Source: Lytechinus variegatus (Eukaryota > Echinodermata > Echinoidea > Temnopleuroida > Toxopneustidae). Taken from it: a DNA stretch of 64,000 bases. The position numbers were made by a program, and so were the translations under genes. The notes under the pieces were generated by a model. It was not told the DNA's origin. It searched no databases and was given only the letters and a program-made list of their open reading frames with translations. The DNA is taken from the NCBI RefSeq assembly GCF_018143015.1, contig NC_054742.1, positions 55,933,195 through 55,997,194 of the forward strand. The letters run 5' to 3'. Positions 50,901 through 61,500 of this stretch are shown here, in pieces (the first letter of the stretch is position 1; every line of letters begins with the position of its first letter).

Positions 50901-53510
50901 AATGATCTATTTATTGGTGTATCAATCACACATTAATATTCACTTAAACCGAGGAGGGATTATCGATCAAAGTCAGATTTCCAAACTTTTTTGAGGGGTT
51001 TATATTATTACTAAATTAACATGCATTTTGATGTTTTCAAGGTTCTGGTCGGTGTTACCCATGGAGCGGAGTGCATTGGACTTAGCGCTGACGTCGTGTG
51101 TGAGGTAAGAATCTAAACTTATTCATGGGCCACGAAACCTTGGGACTGGGGACTCTAGCTCAGAGAAGAAATAAGGACATAACAGGAATGCAAAGGTTGT
51201 TTAACTCTTTATAACCCCTGTAATTTGATTGAAAAAACAACAAAACAAATACTTCGTCTTGCTCACCCCCCTCCCCCTCTCGAAATAACTTGGCATTGTC
51301 CTTGATTTTAATTGTAGACGCGTCGTGGTCTAGTGGCAATCTGACTCTCGCCTTTCAAATCGAGGGTCGTGTATGGGTTTACATCCTAGCCATGGTGTGT
51401 TTTCCTTCAGCAAGAAATTGATCCACATTGTGCTGCACTCGACCCAGGTGAGGTGAATGGTTACCCGGTAGGATTAATTCCTTGAATGCACTGAGCGCCG
51501 GTGACGGTAGCTCGAGCTAAAGCAGGGGTAATAAAAGCAAGCGCTTTGTATCCTCAGGCAAGAAGCGCTATAATAAGTTCAGCTATTATTTATGACTATT
51601 TATTTTTTATTCGATGAAGTGTGATGGATATGGTCGTTGTAAGAAAGGAACACTTGAGATCGATCCGTGGATGCAGTTTGCCCTTAAAACTCAGCGAGAA
51701 ATTCAGGTGAGATTATGTTTTCATTGTCTTTTCCCCACAGTAATGTCCTTTAGTAAATAATCAAATGATTTTATACTGCGTACAATGATTGTGATACAAA
51801 AACGATGAAAATTTGATAATGATCGAGGTAAACAATTATGGGTAAATACTCTGGCGTACAAATGGGGGTGGGGGCTATGGACCCCGCAAACTTTCACGAC
51901 CGAGAAAAAGGGAAGAAAGGGAAAGAAAAAGGAAAGAGAAAAGCTGCCTTGTAAATATTATTTTCTGAATTTTATGTCGAAATAAATCACAAAATTAGAT
52001 GTTTGTTTTATAAGTGTCAATATTTTGCTCGCTAGCAACTTTTGACAAATTTTTACCCGATACGCCATGCCTGCCCCCTTCGAAATCTTTGACACATTAT
52101 ACGCCACTGGGTAAATATTAAGTATTATCATCTAAATAGATTTTTTTTTCATATGATATAATTACTTCTAGTTCTCCATGTAGCCCAACACAACTTAAAT
52201 AGTAAAACTTACCAAGGCAAATATGCAATCAACTGGAATATTAAAATACCATTTCAGCCAATGAAATTAAGGTTCTTTCGTTGTATTTAGCATAGATATT
52301 AAAAGTTTTTTTTCAAAAAAACATAATCCATGTTTAGTTATTTTATTTTTTTTTTTTTTTTGGGGGGGGGTATTTTCCAAACCTCATATATATTTATGTC
52401 CTTCTCGTTTGCTTGTATCTTGTGTGTTTTTTGTAGATTGATATTCCAGTAGACCGGATGCAAATCTTCGATGTAAGTACAAATCTATGTCTATGGAGTC
52501 AATCTGACCCGGAATATCGTCAACTGGGAGTCAAAGGTATTCCGAGTCAAAGTGACTCCGAATCAAGATCAATTTGACTAGGCATTATGTGCCATCGACT
52601 GAGAATAAATTAATTATCAAGTACTAGTAACGGATATAGTAATTTCGATTCTGAACAATGTTGACTCAGCATAGCTGACTCCATTGTGAATCAAAATTTA
52701 ATTAGCAGAACCATTTAAATTCAATCTTTAAATTCAACGAACATTATGACCATTTAGGAGTGGTTCTCAACTGTAATGAGGCTGTTTTATATTCATTGCC
52801 GTTGATTTTTTGTATTTTAATTAAAGCGTCGTTATCGTTATTATGGCATAATTCACAAAGTTTCCTCAATGTCAAACATTTTTCAGGACATTGAATTTAT
52901 TTGGGAATGTCTTTTTCCTGAACTCATAATGAAGAATTATATTTAAATGAGATACAATTTAAACAGAAAAAAAAATCCTTCACGGGATGTTGGTGAACAT
53001 GGGGAATGTGCTTAATATTAAATTCAATTGTTATGATAATTGCAGCATATAGGTAAGGACTATTTGATAATCATTGTTAAGTCACAAACTTAAATAAAAT
53101 TAGTGTGATGGAGTGAATTTAGCAGCAGGCTGACATATTACTAATTAATTGTAAATTTGAAGGGGTATTACAAATGATAGTTTTGTTACTGACTTGTCTT
53201 TTATTTTATAATGTATTTGAACTTGTTGAAAGCCTTTGGAACTTAAATTCTTAAAGCCTATAAACATTATTTCATGGACCAATATCTTGTATATCAGAAC
53301 AATATGCATGTCAATATTCAATAACGATCATTATAAGTTGTTTTCATCTGCACACATCTATAGGCTCACAATGCATACAAAATCGAGCAACAATCCCCTT
53401 GGACTCCCTTATGGAGAGATATGATTTGAATTAATAGTATAGATTATCAAAATAGAATTTAATTAACCCCCCCTATATAGATAATATTTAAAAAAGAAAA
53501 AAAAAAATAA

Positions 53511-53562
<52 letters not shown>

Positions 53563-53677
53563 AGGCTATACATGTACAACAGCTCTGTTGTACAGATAGC
53601 TCTGGGAAACCTTGATTGAAGCTACGCCTACCATTGTTCTCTTCATCCATTTCTTTACACAATATATATATATATAT

Positions 53678-53724
<47 letters not shown>

Positions 53725-56700
53725 CGATATTGCATTTGGTATATAAAAAGCAAACGAATATTTTACAAGATTTTATTTGAAATATAACAGAAGAAACCTA
53801 ATAATCGTACACATTCTTCGAAAATTGTATTCAACTTGTGTGATGACTTCTATCGTCAGAGGCGTCGATCGGGGGGGGGGGGCGATATATCGAACCCCCC
53901 CCCCCCCAATAATGTTAGCAACTAGAAAATGTCATACTAGTACCGTGTGTGTAAAATAAAAATGACACCTCACAAGTCCCCAATTTAAGAAAAAAAAATG
54001 TAATGAATGCATAACTATTAAGTATGACTGGAAAGAGTATCTATCGATACCATACTTATGTGGTATGTCTTCACGCTTGGATTATCAGTATGTATTCTTT
54101 GCAGCGATGTAAATTTTGATTTGCGCCAATGTAAGGCATGCCTGCATTGAATGAACCTCAGATACCACTGATCATGAGTTAGTATACATATTTGCAAATC
54201 TCTTTTCAATGAAATTATCATGAGAATTGATATCAAAAAAGTGTTTTGAAATAGATTTTAATGCAACCCTTGTAGGATTATGACATCGTCATCATTGCCA
54301 TCTGGATTCATTCATTGCAGTCATGCCTTACTTTGGCGTAAATCAAAATTTACATCACTTAAAAGATTCCCTCCTATAGGTATTCAAATTGTTTGGGCGA
54401 ACATACTCTTTCAGACCATATATAATAATTATGTGTTTATGACATTTTTTTTCTTAAATTGTGGGTTTTTGACGTGTCATTTTTTCCCCCACTCTATATG
54501 TTTTAAAAAGTTGAAAGTTGCTAATGTACGATTATTTTTGATGAGTTTGTTTCACCCTTTACCAGTCTAAATTTTCAAATGGATTTGTTGGAAATTTTTA
54601 GCACTCGGAATCATTAGACCCTATTTTTCTGCCCCGAAAAAATAAATGTTCATATTTTCCCTCTGTTATAAATTCGTGTATTAGAAAAAAATGCTTGGAA
54701 ATTGATGTAATACTTTATAGCCTATACATTCTAAAGACAAACAAAAACAACGCATAACATAAGAATCGAACTAACATTATGATTTTTTTCTTTTAGCCAA
54801 TGATACATGTCAATGGCCGCCTCCATATGATAATGTATGCTTGGGATTGGCCAATCATGAATTCAGTATCATCGACATGCTGAACATGGGAGTTAGAGCT
54901 GTGGAAATAGACAACTGGTACTGCGATGGAGAGGTATATAAAATTTAATTCAACCTTATTTTATTGCAACCATGCGTGCTTACTGCAGGTTTGGATTTTT
55001 TATACAAAGATTGATCATTACAACAGGGGCGAGGGTTCGGTGGGCTTCAGCTCCCTCCCACACGTTTTTTAAATTCCAAAACCATGTATAAAAATGTCGA
55101 AAGACCATCTGATTGTGATGTTTGCATAGTCACCCCCCCCCCCCCCACCCCCTTCAAAACCGTTCCGCGGCCCCTGTATGTTAATTACAGTACATGATGA
55201 TGGACAGACCATTTAATATTTCAAAATCAATTTAAAATGAAATACATAATAACTAAGTAACAAAAAACATTTCGAGACTAATCTTCGTACTTCATTTTCT
55301 TACATCTTAGATGCGGATTGCTCATTTAGGAACACCGCTTGCCATTGGCTGCGGAGAGTTCAACGTTCTCTTTTCTGATGTCATAGCAGACATTGGCCAG
55401 TGGATGCAAGAACCGGGAAATGAGAATGAGTTCATTCAAATCTATATCAATGTAAGACAAAAAAATATCAATTCCTTTCATTTTATTTCATTGATTTCTA
55501 CATTTTTTCCATATAAAAAATAACAAACAAAGTATGATAAATGGAGTACATAATTATACTAACTATCAATACTAAGAACAAAGTTGTATTTTCGATAACA
55601 TAATGATTTAAGAAATTGAAACGCATTTTCCTGAAAAAGGCTTGTTCAAACGAGATGGGGTAATCAGAAAAAAGGTGTCTCTCAGTTTCTCTCTTACGAG
55701 ACAAATGCTTGTGACATTTTGATAACTGAATGTATGATACGTATATATTTAGTTTTTCTTATTTCCGAGGGCGTAATGTAATCATCCATTCTGGAATTAA
55801 TTTATACACTCTTGTTTCTCTGGAGTCAATTTTGACTCGAAAGAGAGCCAATTACGAGTCAACCCTATTCCTAGTCAAAGTGACCCAGTTTCCGAATGAA
55901 TTTGACCCGAAAGTAATTGACATCAGCTGAAAAATCACTAAATTCAGAGTAACTTAGGAACTAGTCACTTTGACTCAAAATAGAGTTGATTCCCAGCTGC
56001 CAACATTGTTAGTCAAATTTGAATTCTCAGAAATAAAAGTTTATTATATCATTTGATAAATTGTATAGTTCTTTGCATGAAAGAAATGGTAATGTTCAAT
56101 TGAACTTTTCCTCGAAAGAACTGTAATTTCACCATCTTAGTTTTTTTTCATCTTGTTGTTAAAGGAAAAATATGACCAGGGAAATGATGCTGAAGTCAAT
56201 GGTCCAATGGAACGTTATTTCGGCCATGATGCCATCTTGAGTCCTGCTGACCTGAGAAATACTTACAACGGAGTTTGGCCAACACTCAGACGGATGAGAG
56301 AGGTAATAAGAGCATGTCCATGAATGGCCATTCAAAGCTTATGGAAGGGGGATAGGTGTTGGTGTTTTTTTTTTTACCTGATTGCTAATAATGCATCGAT
56401 TTTTTTTAAAGCAAGCAATCGGATGAAGACGGCTTACGGTCCTCTCGGATGGACCTGGTAATAGAGATAAATACATTACCAAAAATAGAGCACCAAAAGT
56501 GGGAACTGGAGCCGTGTAGCAATCACTTAAAGTACATGATGGAAAATATACTCAATTTGATTGGTTAAAATCAATTTTCGAAACTATCATAATGCTCAAA
56601 TCGTTATAATCATCATCACTTTTTTACAATAATAACTAATCGATAACTCTCTCTACAATATTTCTATGATATCAACTTCCATGTCGTGCTTAACATATCT

Positions 56701-59700
56701 TTCCTTGAATTCCTTAACATAATTTCTCTCTCCAAATCATTCTTCTTTCCTTTCATGATTTTACCCGCTTTATTTTTTTTCTTGTTTCTCAGCTCTAATA
56801 TTTAAAAAATCTTTTCCACTCGCTATTTTTCTGTCATTATCGCTCTTTAATACTTCTTATCTTGTTTCCGTCCTAATATTCTTTGTATCTGTCATTTCCT
56901 TATTTACCATTCCTTTTAAATAAAGTGAAATCGAGAGAAACAGAAAAAAAGTGAGCACTGGAGACATGTGTGGCCTTAATTTATAGACAAGTTTTACAAT
57001 ATATATTTCTTTTAGATGTTAGTCAAATTTTGTGGCCACTAAAAACAGGTTTTCACTATAGACAGGTGGCCGATAAAGACAAATTTGAATGTATATGTAA
57101 AACCATTGCGCAAATTATTTCCTGGGGGACAAGACGCGTATTTTCTTTTCAAAGAAACCCCAGAGCGCGAAGCGCCCGAGCTTGTCATGGGGCGCTTTTT
57201 GCATTTTTTAAAGTGAAATAAAAAAACTTTGTGCACATTTTCGGTGAATTGTGTGGAAATTATCGGCAAAATATATTTTTTTTATTTTTTTGGGAAGGGC
57301 AACTGCCTTCTTCACCCCCCCCCCCCCCAGCTGCGTCAGACAATGTGTAAAGCAGAAAACTTTAAAATTATATTTTCACTGTAAAATCTGACACCAATTG
57401 GTGTTAATAGAGGAGCGCACCCTGATGTGTTAAAATTACACCCTAGAGATTGAACATAACACGAAAAAGTGACAATTTAACAACCAAAGGTGTTGTAATA
57501 ACACCTATAGGTGTAAAACTAACACCACCAATTTAACACCGGTGTAAAATAACTGGTGTGGTCCTCTACGTACACCGGTTAGCACCACAGTTTTTGCTGT
57601 GTTGTTTCAAAGTTTGATTGATGATAATTCTCATTATGATTCTTGTCAGGATGGTAAGCGCGTCGTAGTAGTAAGCGGAGATGACACATTACACCAAGGT
57701 AAATACATTCATGTGAAGGGGTGTGACGGGTCAGGATCGAATCAGGTAAGAATGTTATTCATTCAGATATAAGTATGTAAACTCTTACCCGGCTAACTCA
57801 AAAACATTGTAAAAAATCATATTGTAAGCAAAAAGTTATGAATATATATATATATATTAATAAAAATGTATGGTATTATTATGGTTTAATAAGCGATTGT
57901 GTACAACATTTAGCTATCACCTTTTGTGATTTTTTAATCTACTTTTTGCCTTTCCTGAAAACAATATCAAAACATTTTAAAAATTTTAATCGTATGTAAT
58001 TTGTGCCAGAGTAGCCGTTGTTTTGTTATTTGTGTGCAGTGTAGTAAACTTAATGGATACAACATTTTTGTTATCCTAAAGTTACATTACATTTTCGGGA
58101 CAGGATAAATATTAAATGTTTATAATAATAATAATTTTCTATGAATATGTGGCCTATATTAACCCAGTAAAACATAAACACAAACAAACATTTTAGACTA
58201 CAAATTATATTATGAGTAGTATATATCATAAAATAAAGTTATGTGCTAGCTTTGTATTTATGTGGAGTCATATTTAAATAGGAATGGCGATAACCGAGAG
58301 TCAAATTTAATCCAAGTTGAATGAGTGATATAAGGCATCAAAGTTACTCAGATTCAGAATAAATTTGACCCGAAATTATGTGCCATTAGCTGACAACTCA
58401 TTTAGTTCGAAGTGAAGTTAGCCTGGAAACGCTACAATGTGACTTCCAGCTGGCGCCATCTTGAGTCAAATTTGAGTTCTCGCAAGTAAAAGTGTAGCTT
58501 CCTTTCACACCTCCATGGAAATGTCAAATTCTCTCTTTTATGGGATGGGCTTGTCTTTAAAATGGATAATTCTATCGATTATATTGAATACTCGTTTCTT
58601 TATATTATTTCGTCTATATAGTTCACAAATTATCCACAGTGTGGTGGGAAAACGGAAACCAACTGCAAGAGGTTTCGCGGTGATGCAACCCATTACGTGT
58701 AGGTGATATTTTTATTTTTTTAATCTGACTGGAATTGTAATTTCTAGTTCAAATTCCAGTTCAAAGTTCCAAATAAAAACATCATTTTCGCTGACATTCT
58801 CAAGTCCCTTTCTGGTTAATTCCCAGTAAATTATGATCTTGAATTCAACGAGTCTCTGTAATTAATTTTGGGTAAACGAACATCGTCTGTTATCATTTTC
58901 CCCATCAAATTCAAATTAATATGAGTCTATTACATATTGTTTTTCTCTCGTTTTTTAGTCATTCATGCGATTTTACTCCGATGAGTGCATATTAATAATT
59001 ATACTTGCTTATTATATATAGCGCTTAACACTTACTTTGTCAGAAGTCTCTAAGCGCTCTACAGTATATGCAGCATAATTACCCTGGCTTTATAGCAGTG
59101 CAGCTGCCAGGTACCCATTTACCTCACCTGGGTTGAGTGCAGCACATTGTGGATCAATATCTTGCTGAAGGAAATTACGCCATGGTTGGGATTCGAACCC
59201 ACGACCCTCTGTTTCAGAGTCCGGAGACTAATCCACTGGGCCACATCGCTCCACTATATGTCGAAAAGCTTCAGTATGTCCGTTTTTTAGGCTATTTTAC
59301 GATAATATGAGTCTGTTTCTATGGTAACTATCGGATAAAAAAAGGACTTGTCAGATAAATGGTTTCATTTCATGAAACGCTTCCCTGGTTGGTTTAGGTC
59401 GACTAATAAACAACCCCCTCTCTCTCTCTCCATGCACTTCTCTCCAGTTAATGCCATGGTGCCGCTCGCTCCCGTCTTCAGACCGATGTAATATTATGAT
59501 AAGATATGAACTATGCCATGCAACTTGTTTTCTTATTTACTTGATGAAGATACTGGCCATATATATTTTTTTATTTCAATAGATTCGATGTCATCTACGA
59601 CGGGCCCACTGCGACCGGTGCCATCACCGATCTAAGTGAGATGGTGAAATGCCGCATCAATCTCCCAGCTACAGACATGGTCACCCCACAGCTCATGAAG

Positions 59701-61500
59701 ACTGCGGTCTATACTTGGGCCTATGGAGAACCCTCAATACCGCTCGATGAAGATTCGTGCGTTATGCTTAGGTATGCCCGCATCCTTATTTTTAGGCGAG
59801 TCAAATTTTACTCGGACCAGTGCCGGATGGGAGTCGACTATGTTTGGGGTCAAAGTGACTCGTTTCTGGGTCATCTTAAATCGGATTTTTTTTTCTTTAG
59901 CAGATGACAAACATTGCTCGTCAAATACATTTGGAGTCATTTTAGCTAAGAATAAAATTGACTCCCAGCTGGCGCCATTTTGAGTCAAATTAGACTCCAC
60001 ATACTAAGAAAGTGTATACTTGTTATTAATGTTATAATATAAAGAATCAATCCAAGATGATTGTACTTGTATTCAAAATTAGATTACGATATTTTAAGCT
60101 ATGGGATTGATTTTGGTTGATTAAGATTTTTAATCTTGGTTCATTCCCTAACCATGCACAATCTAAAGACAGTTATTTATTTCACGCAGCTTCTTTCTTC
60201 TATTTTTTTTCTTCATTTTTTTCTCCTGAAAAAAAAAAAGAAATTAGAAGTAGGTCTATTAGGCGAACATTGAGTGGTATAAGGCTATCAACTCAATTGA
60301 TTCTTAAAACATGCTGAAAACAGGCCTATTTCTTTTACGACTTGCTAATACCGCGAAACTTAGGCCTATTTAATATAAAATCACACGACAAAAATATTAT
60401 GTTAGGATCCAACCCTGCCAATGGCAAATGATTTTGGCTTTCCAGATAAACATATAGATGATATATTTATCATGTCCTACAAATATTTCATATTTAAATT
60501 TCAATTTTCAAATTTAAAATACTGATACATATTTTAAACACCGTTCTTAAGAATTATGAGCTCAACTACACTGCAGAAAAAAGACAAAAAAGAGACGGAA
60601 TTAAATTTTTTTAATGATCACGAGAGTTAAGAAAACAATAACTGCTACATCTTATTAAATTTTACACTACAGTCATGAAGACTTTCGATGGTATACGTCT
60701 TCAGATTGCGACCAATCTTTAAGCTACGCGTGTCAAAGTTCAACTGACCCAAATGACTGGTTGGTAAGCGAATCGACGGGTCCTTATGACGTCACTCGAG
60801 AGCTGTGCCCCATTGGCTACAAGTTTAGCGTGCCACACAACGGATTTCGACAACAGAAGGTTAGTTATCTGCTGATGGAATACTGTAATTGAAAGCGAAT
60901 GCAAAGTTTATGTCATTAAAAAAAGTAAGAATAATGAGAGATAAATTTACAGGGCAATGCCGCTTTGACCAACTTTATAGACGCACATTCAAAGGTTCCA
61001 AAAAGTATTGTTTTCCTTTCTTCCCTTTTTACTTTTAATTCTTTAGTAAATTGACAATTTTAAGGAAAAGGGATATTGCCCAGAAGCTAAAACAAAATAG
61101 ATGTAGGTAGTGGCAGTTAGAGCGGATTAGGGAAGTGGGTAAATGATGTTTCACCAAGCCTTCTAACTGATCTGTAACTGCCATCTTTTTTGTATTGGTG
61201 TTCGTTTGAAAGGGATTGAAAAATTGGTTGTAACAGAATTACAATGTGCATTTACATAAATAACTCGTGTTATCTTTATTTCATCTGTCTTTTTTGTCCG
61301 TTTGATTTTGATAGCTGAAAGAAGCAATGAATGGAGCCTCAGTGTGGCTGAACTTCACGCCATGGCTAACGGGCGACTTCCCCATCACAGAAACGCCTCC
61401 AACCGACCCCACCTCCAACTCAGCAAACATCTTCAAACCCAACTGGACAAAATATGTAGTCTCATTTCTTATCTTGTTATTTGGCTTTATGGATTACTAA
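47989..61500 (+). CDS. Secreted PLC X-domain-like phosphodiesterase, copy 3 (diverged; exon 5 donor problem)
   Basis: Exons: 47989-48036, 51042-51104, 51620-51706, 52437-52472, 53364-about 53415, 54797-54933, 55311-55451, 56165-56302, 57650-57745, 58622-58698, 59583-59771, 60673-60859, 61315-61500. Phases match copies 1 and 2 throughout; lengths differ by whole codons in exons 1, 2, 6-9, 11 and 13. A signal peptide (MEIKLLPLFSTLSLIQ...) is followed by the Cys-rich start (CDGYGRCKKG). Catalytic motifs AHNAY, VEIDNW and RIAHLG are present. The C-terminus ends in a hydrophobic stretch (VVSFLILLFGFMDY), again fitting a GPI anchor. The exon 9/10 intron is GT-AG, unlike copies 1 and 2. Exon 5 has a good acceptor (CTATAG|GCTCAC) but no GT or GC donor where its partners have GGGG|GTAAGT; the sequence there is GGAGAGATATG, and the frame meets a stop soon after. 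So the gene may use a non-canonical site, be a recent pseudogene, or contain a sequence error. All other exons are intact. Confidence 0.75.
48560..48960. repeat. Degenerate tandem repeat, about 120-130 bp units (copy 3 intron 1)
   Basis: Three units share 'ATGCTTACAAAGTCCAG' -like, 'TTTTCAGGTTGGAATA' and 'GCTCGCGCTTCGTGCTC' blocks. Same family as 4010-4335. Confidence 0.6.
49055..50637. mobile_element. TIR element, 1.6 kb, non-coding (copy 3 intron 1)
   Basis: The ends read CATGGGCGGATCCAGG and the complement of CAGTGGCGGATCCAGA, each followed inward by a G- or C-rich block with GGGGGCGC. This terminal sequence is common in non-autonomous DNA transposons of marine animals. I find no clean target duplication and no transposase; the short open frames inside have no recognisable similarity. 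Confidence 0.6.
51315..51590 (+). mobile_element. tRNA-derived SINE (copy 3 intron 2)
   Basis: Head 'GTCGTGGTCTAGTGGC' with a degraded B box ('GGGTTTACATCC'), then the body 'CACATTGTGCTGCACTC', 'CCAGGTGAGGTGAATGG' and a 3' part 'AAGCGCTATAATAAG'. Same family as 27671-27990; the worn B box suggests an older insertion. Confidence 0.7.
52493..52705 (+). repeat. 'GAGTCAA' MITE family, copy a (copy 3 intron 4)
   Basis: About 210 bp beginning 'ATGGAGTCAATCTGAC' about 20 nt after the exon 4 donor. It includes 'GAGTCAAAGTGACTC' and 'ATTATGTGCCATCGACTG'. Three relatives lie at 55818-56030, 58262-58500 and 59794-60015. Confidence 0.6.
53515..53725. repeat. (AT)n microsatellites
   Basis: Two AT runs (about 53515-53555 and 53660-53725), separated by about 100 bp of ordinary sequence, in copy 3 intron 5. 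Confidence 0.85.
54020..54420. mobile_element. Foldback MITE just upstream of copy 3 exon 6
   Basis: The left half contains 'GATGTAAATTTTGATTTGCG', 'AAGGCATGCCTGCATTG'; the right half has 'CAATGCAGTCATGCCTTA'-like and 'AAATCAAAATTTACATC' in reverse order. The ends are 'GACTGGAAAGAGTAT' and 'ATACTCTTTCAGACC'. About 400 bp, no coding. Confidence 0.6.
55023..55177. repeat. Small TIR element (155 bp, copy 3 intron 6)
   Basis: The ends are ACAGGGGC and GCCCCTGT, with a poly-C run inside. No coding. Probably a short non-autonomous DNA element. Confidence 0.4.
55818..56030 (+). repeat. 'GAGTCAA' MITE family, copy b (copy 3 intron 7)
   Basis: It starts 'TGGAGTCAATTTTGACTC' and ends near 'GTTAGTCAAATTTGAATTC', with the internal block 'AGTCAAAGTGACCCAG'. 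Confidence 0.6.
57377..57601. mobile_element. Short TIR element with repeated GGTGTTA motifs (copy 3 intron 8)
   Basis: The ends are 'CACTGTAAAA' and 'TTTTTGCTGTG'. The inside holds many 'TAACACC'/'GGTGTTA' copies on both strands ('ACACCAATTGGTGTTA', 'AACACCGGTGTAAAA'). About 225 bp, no coding. It ends about 50 bp before exon 9. Confidence 0.55.
58262..58500 (+). repeat. 'GAGTCAA' MITE family, copy c (copy 3 intron 9)
   Basis: It starts 'TGTGGAGTCATATTTAAA', has 'AATTATGTGCCATTAGCTG' as in copy a, and ends 'CAGCTGGCGCCATCTTGAG' then TCAAATTTGAG. Confidence 0.6.
59009..59255 (-). mobile_element. tRNA-derived SINE (copy 3 intron 10)
   Basis: On the minus strand: head 'GTGGCCCAGTGGATTAG', B-box-like 'GGGTTCGAATCC', body 'CACAATGTGCTGCACTC', 'CCAGGTGAGGTAAATGG', then a 3' end 'AAGTGTTAAGCGC'. 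Same family as 27671-27990. Confidence 0.75.
59794..60015 (+). repeat. 'GAGTCAA' MITE family, copy d (copy 3 intron 11)
   Basis: It starts about 22 nt after the exon 11 donor with 'GCGAGTCAAATTTTACTC', has 'GGTCAAAGTGACTCG', and ends 'CAGCTGGCGCCATTTTGAG' then TCAAATTAGACTC. Confidence 0.6.

Noticed and set aside
52852-52880. GGCATAATTCACAAAG read as AHNSQS, a candidate for copy 3 exon 5
   Set aside because: It has no AG acceptor before it and no similarity after the first residues. The sequence at 53364 has both the acceptor and the AHNAY context.
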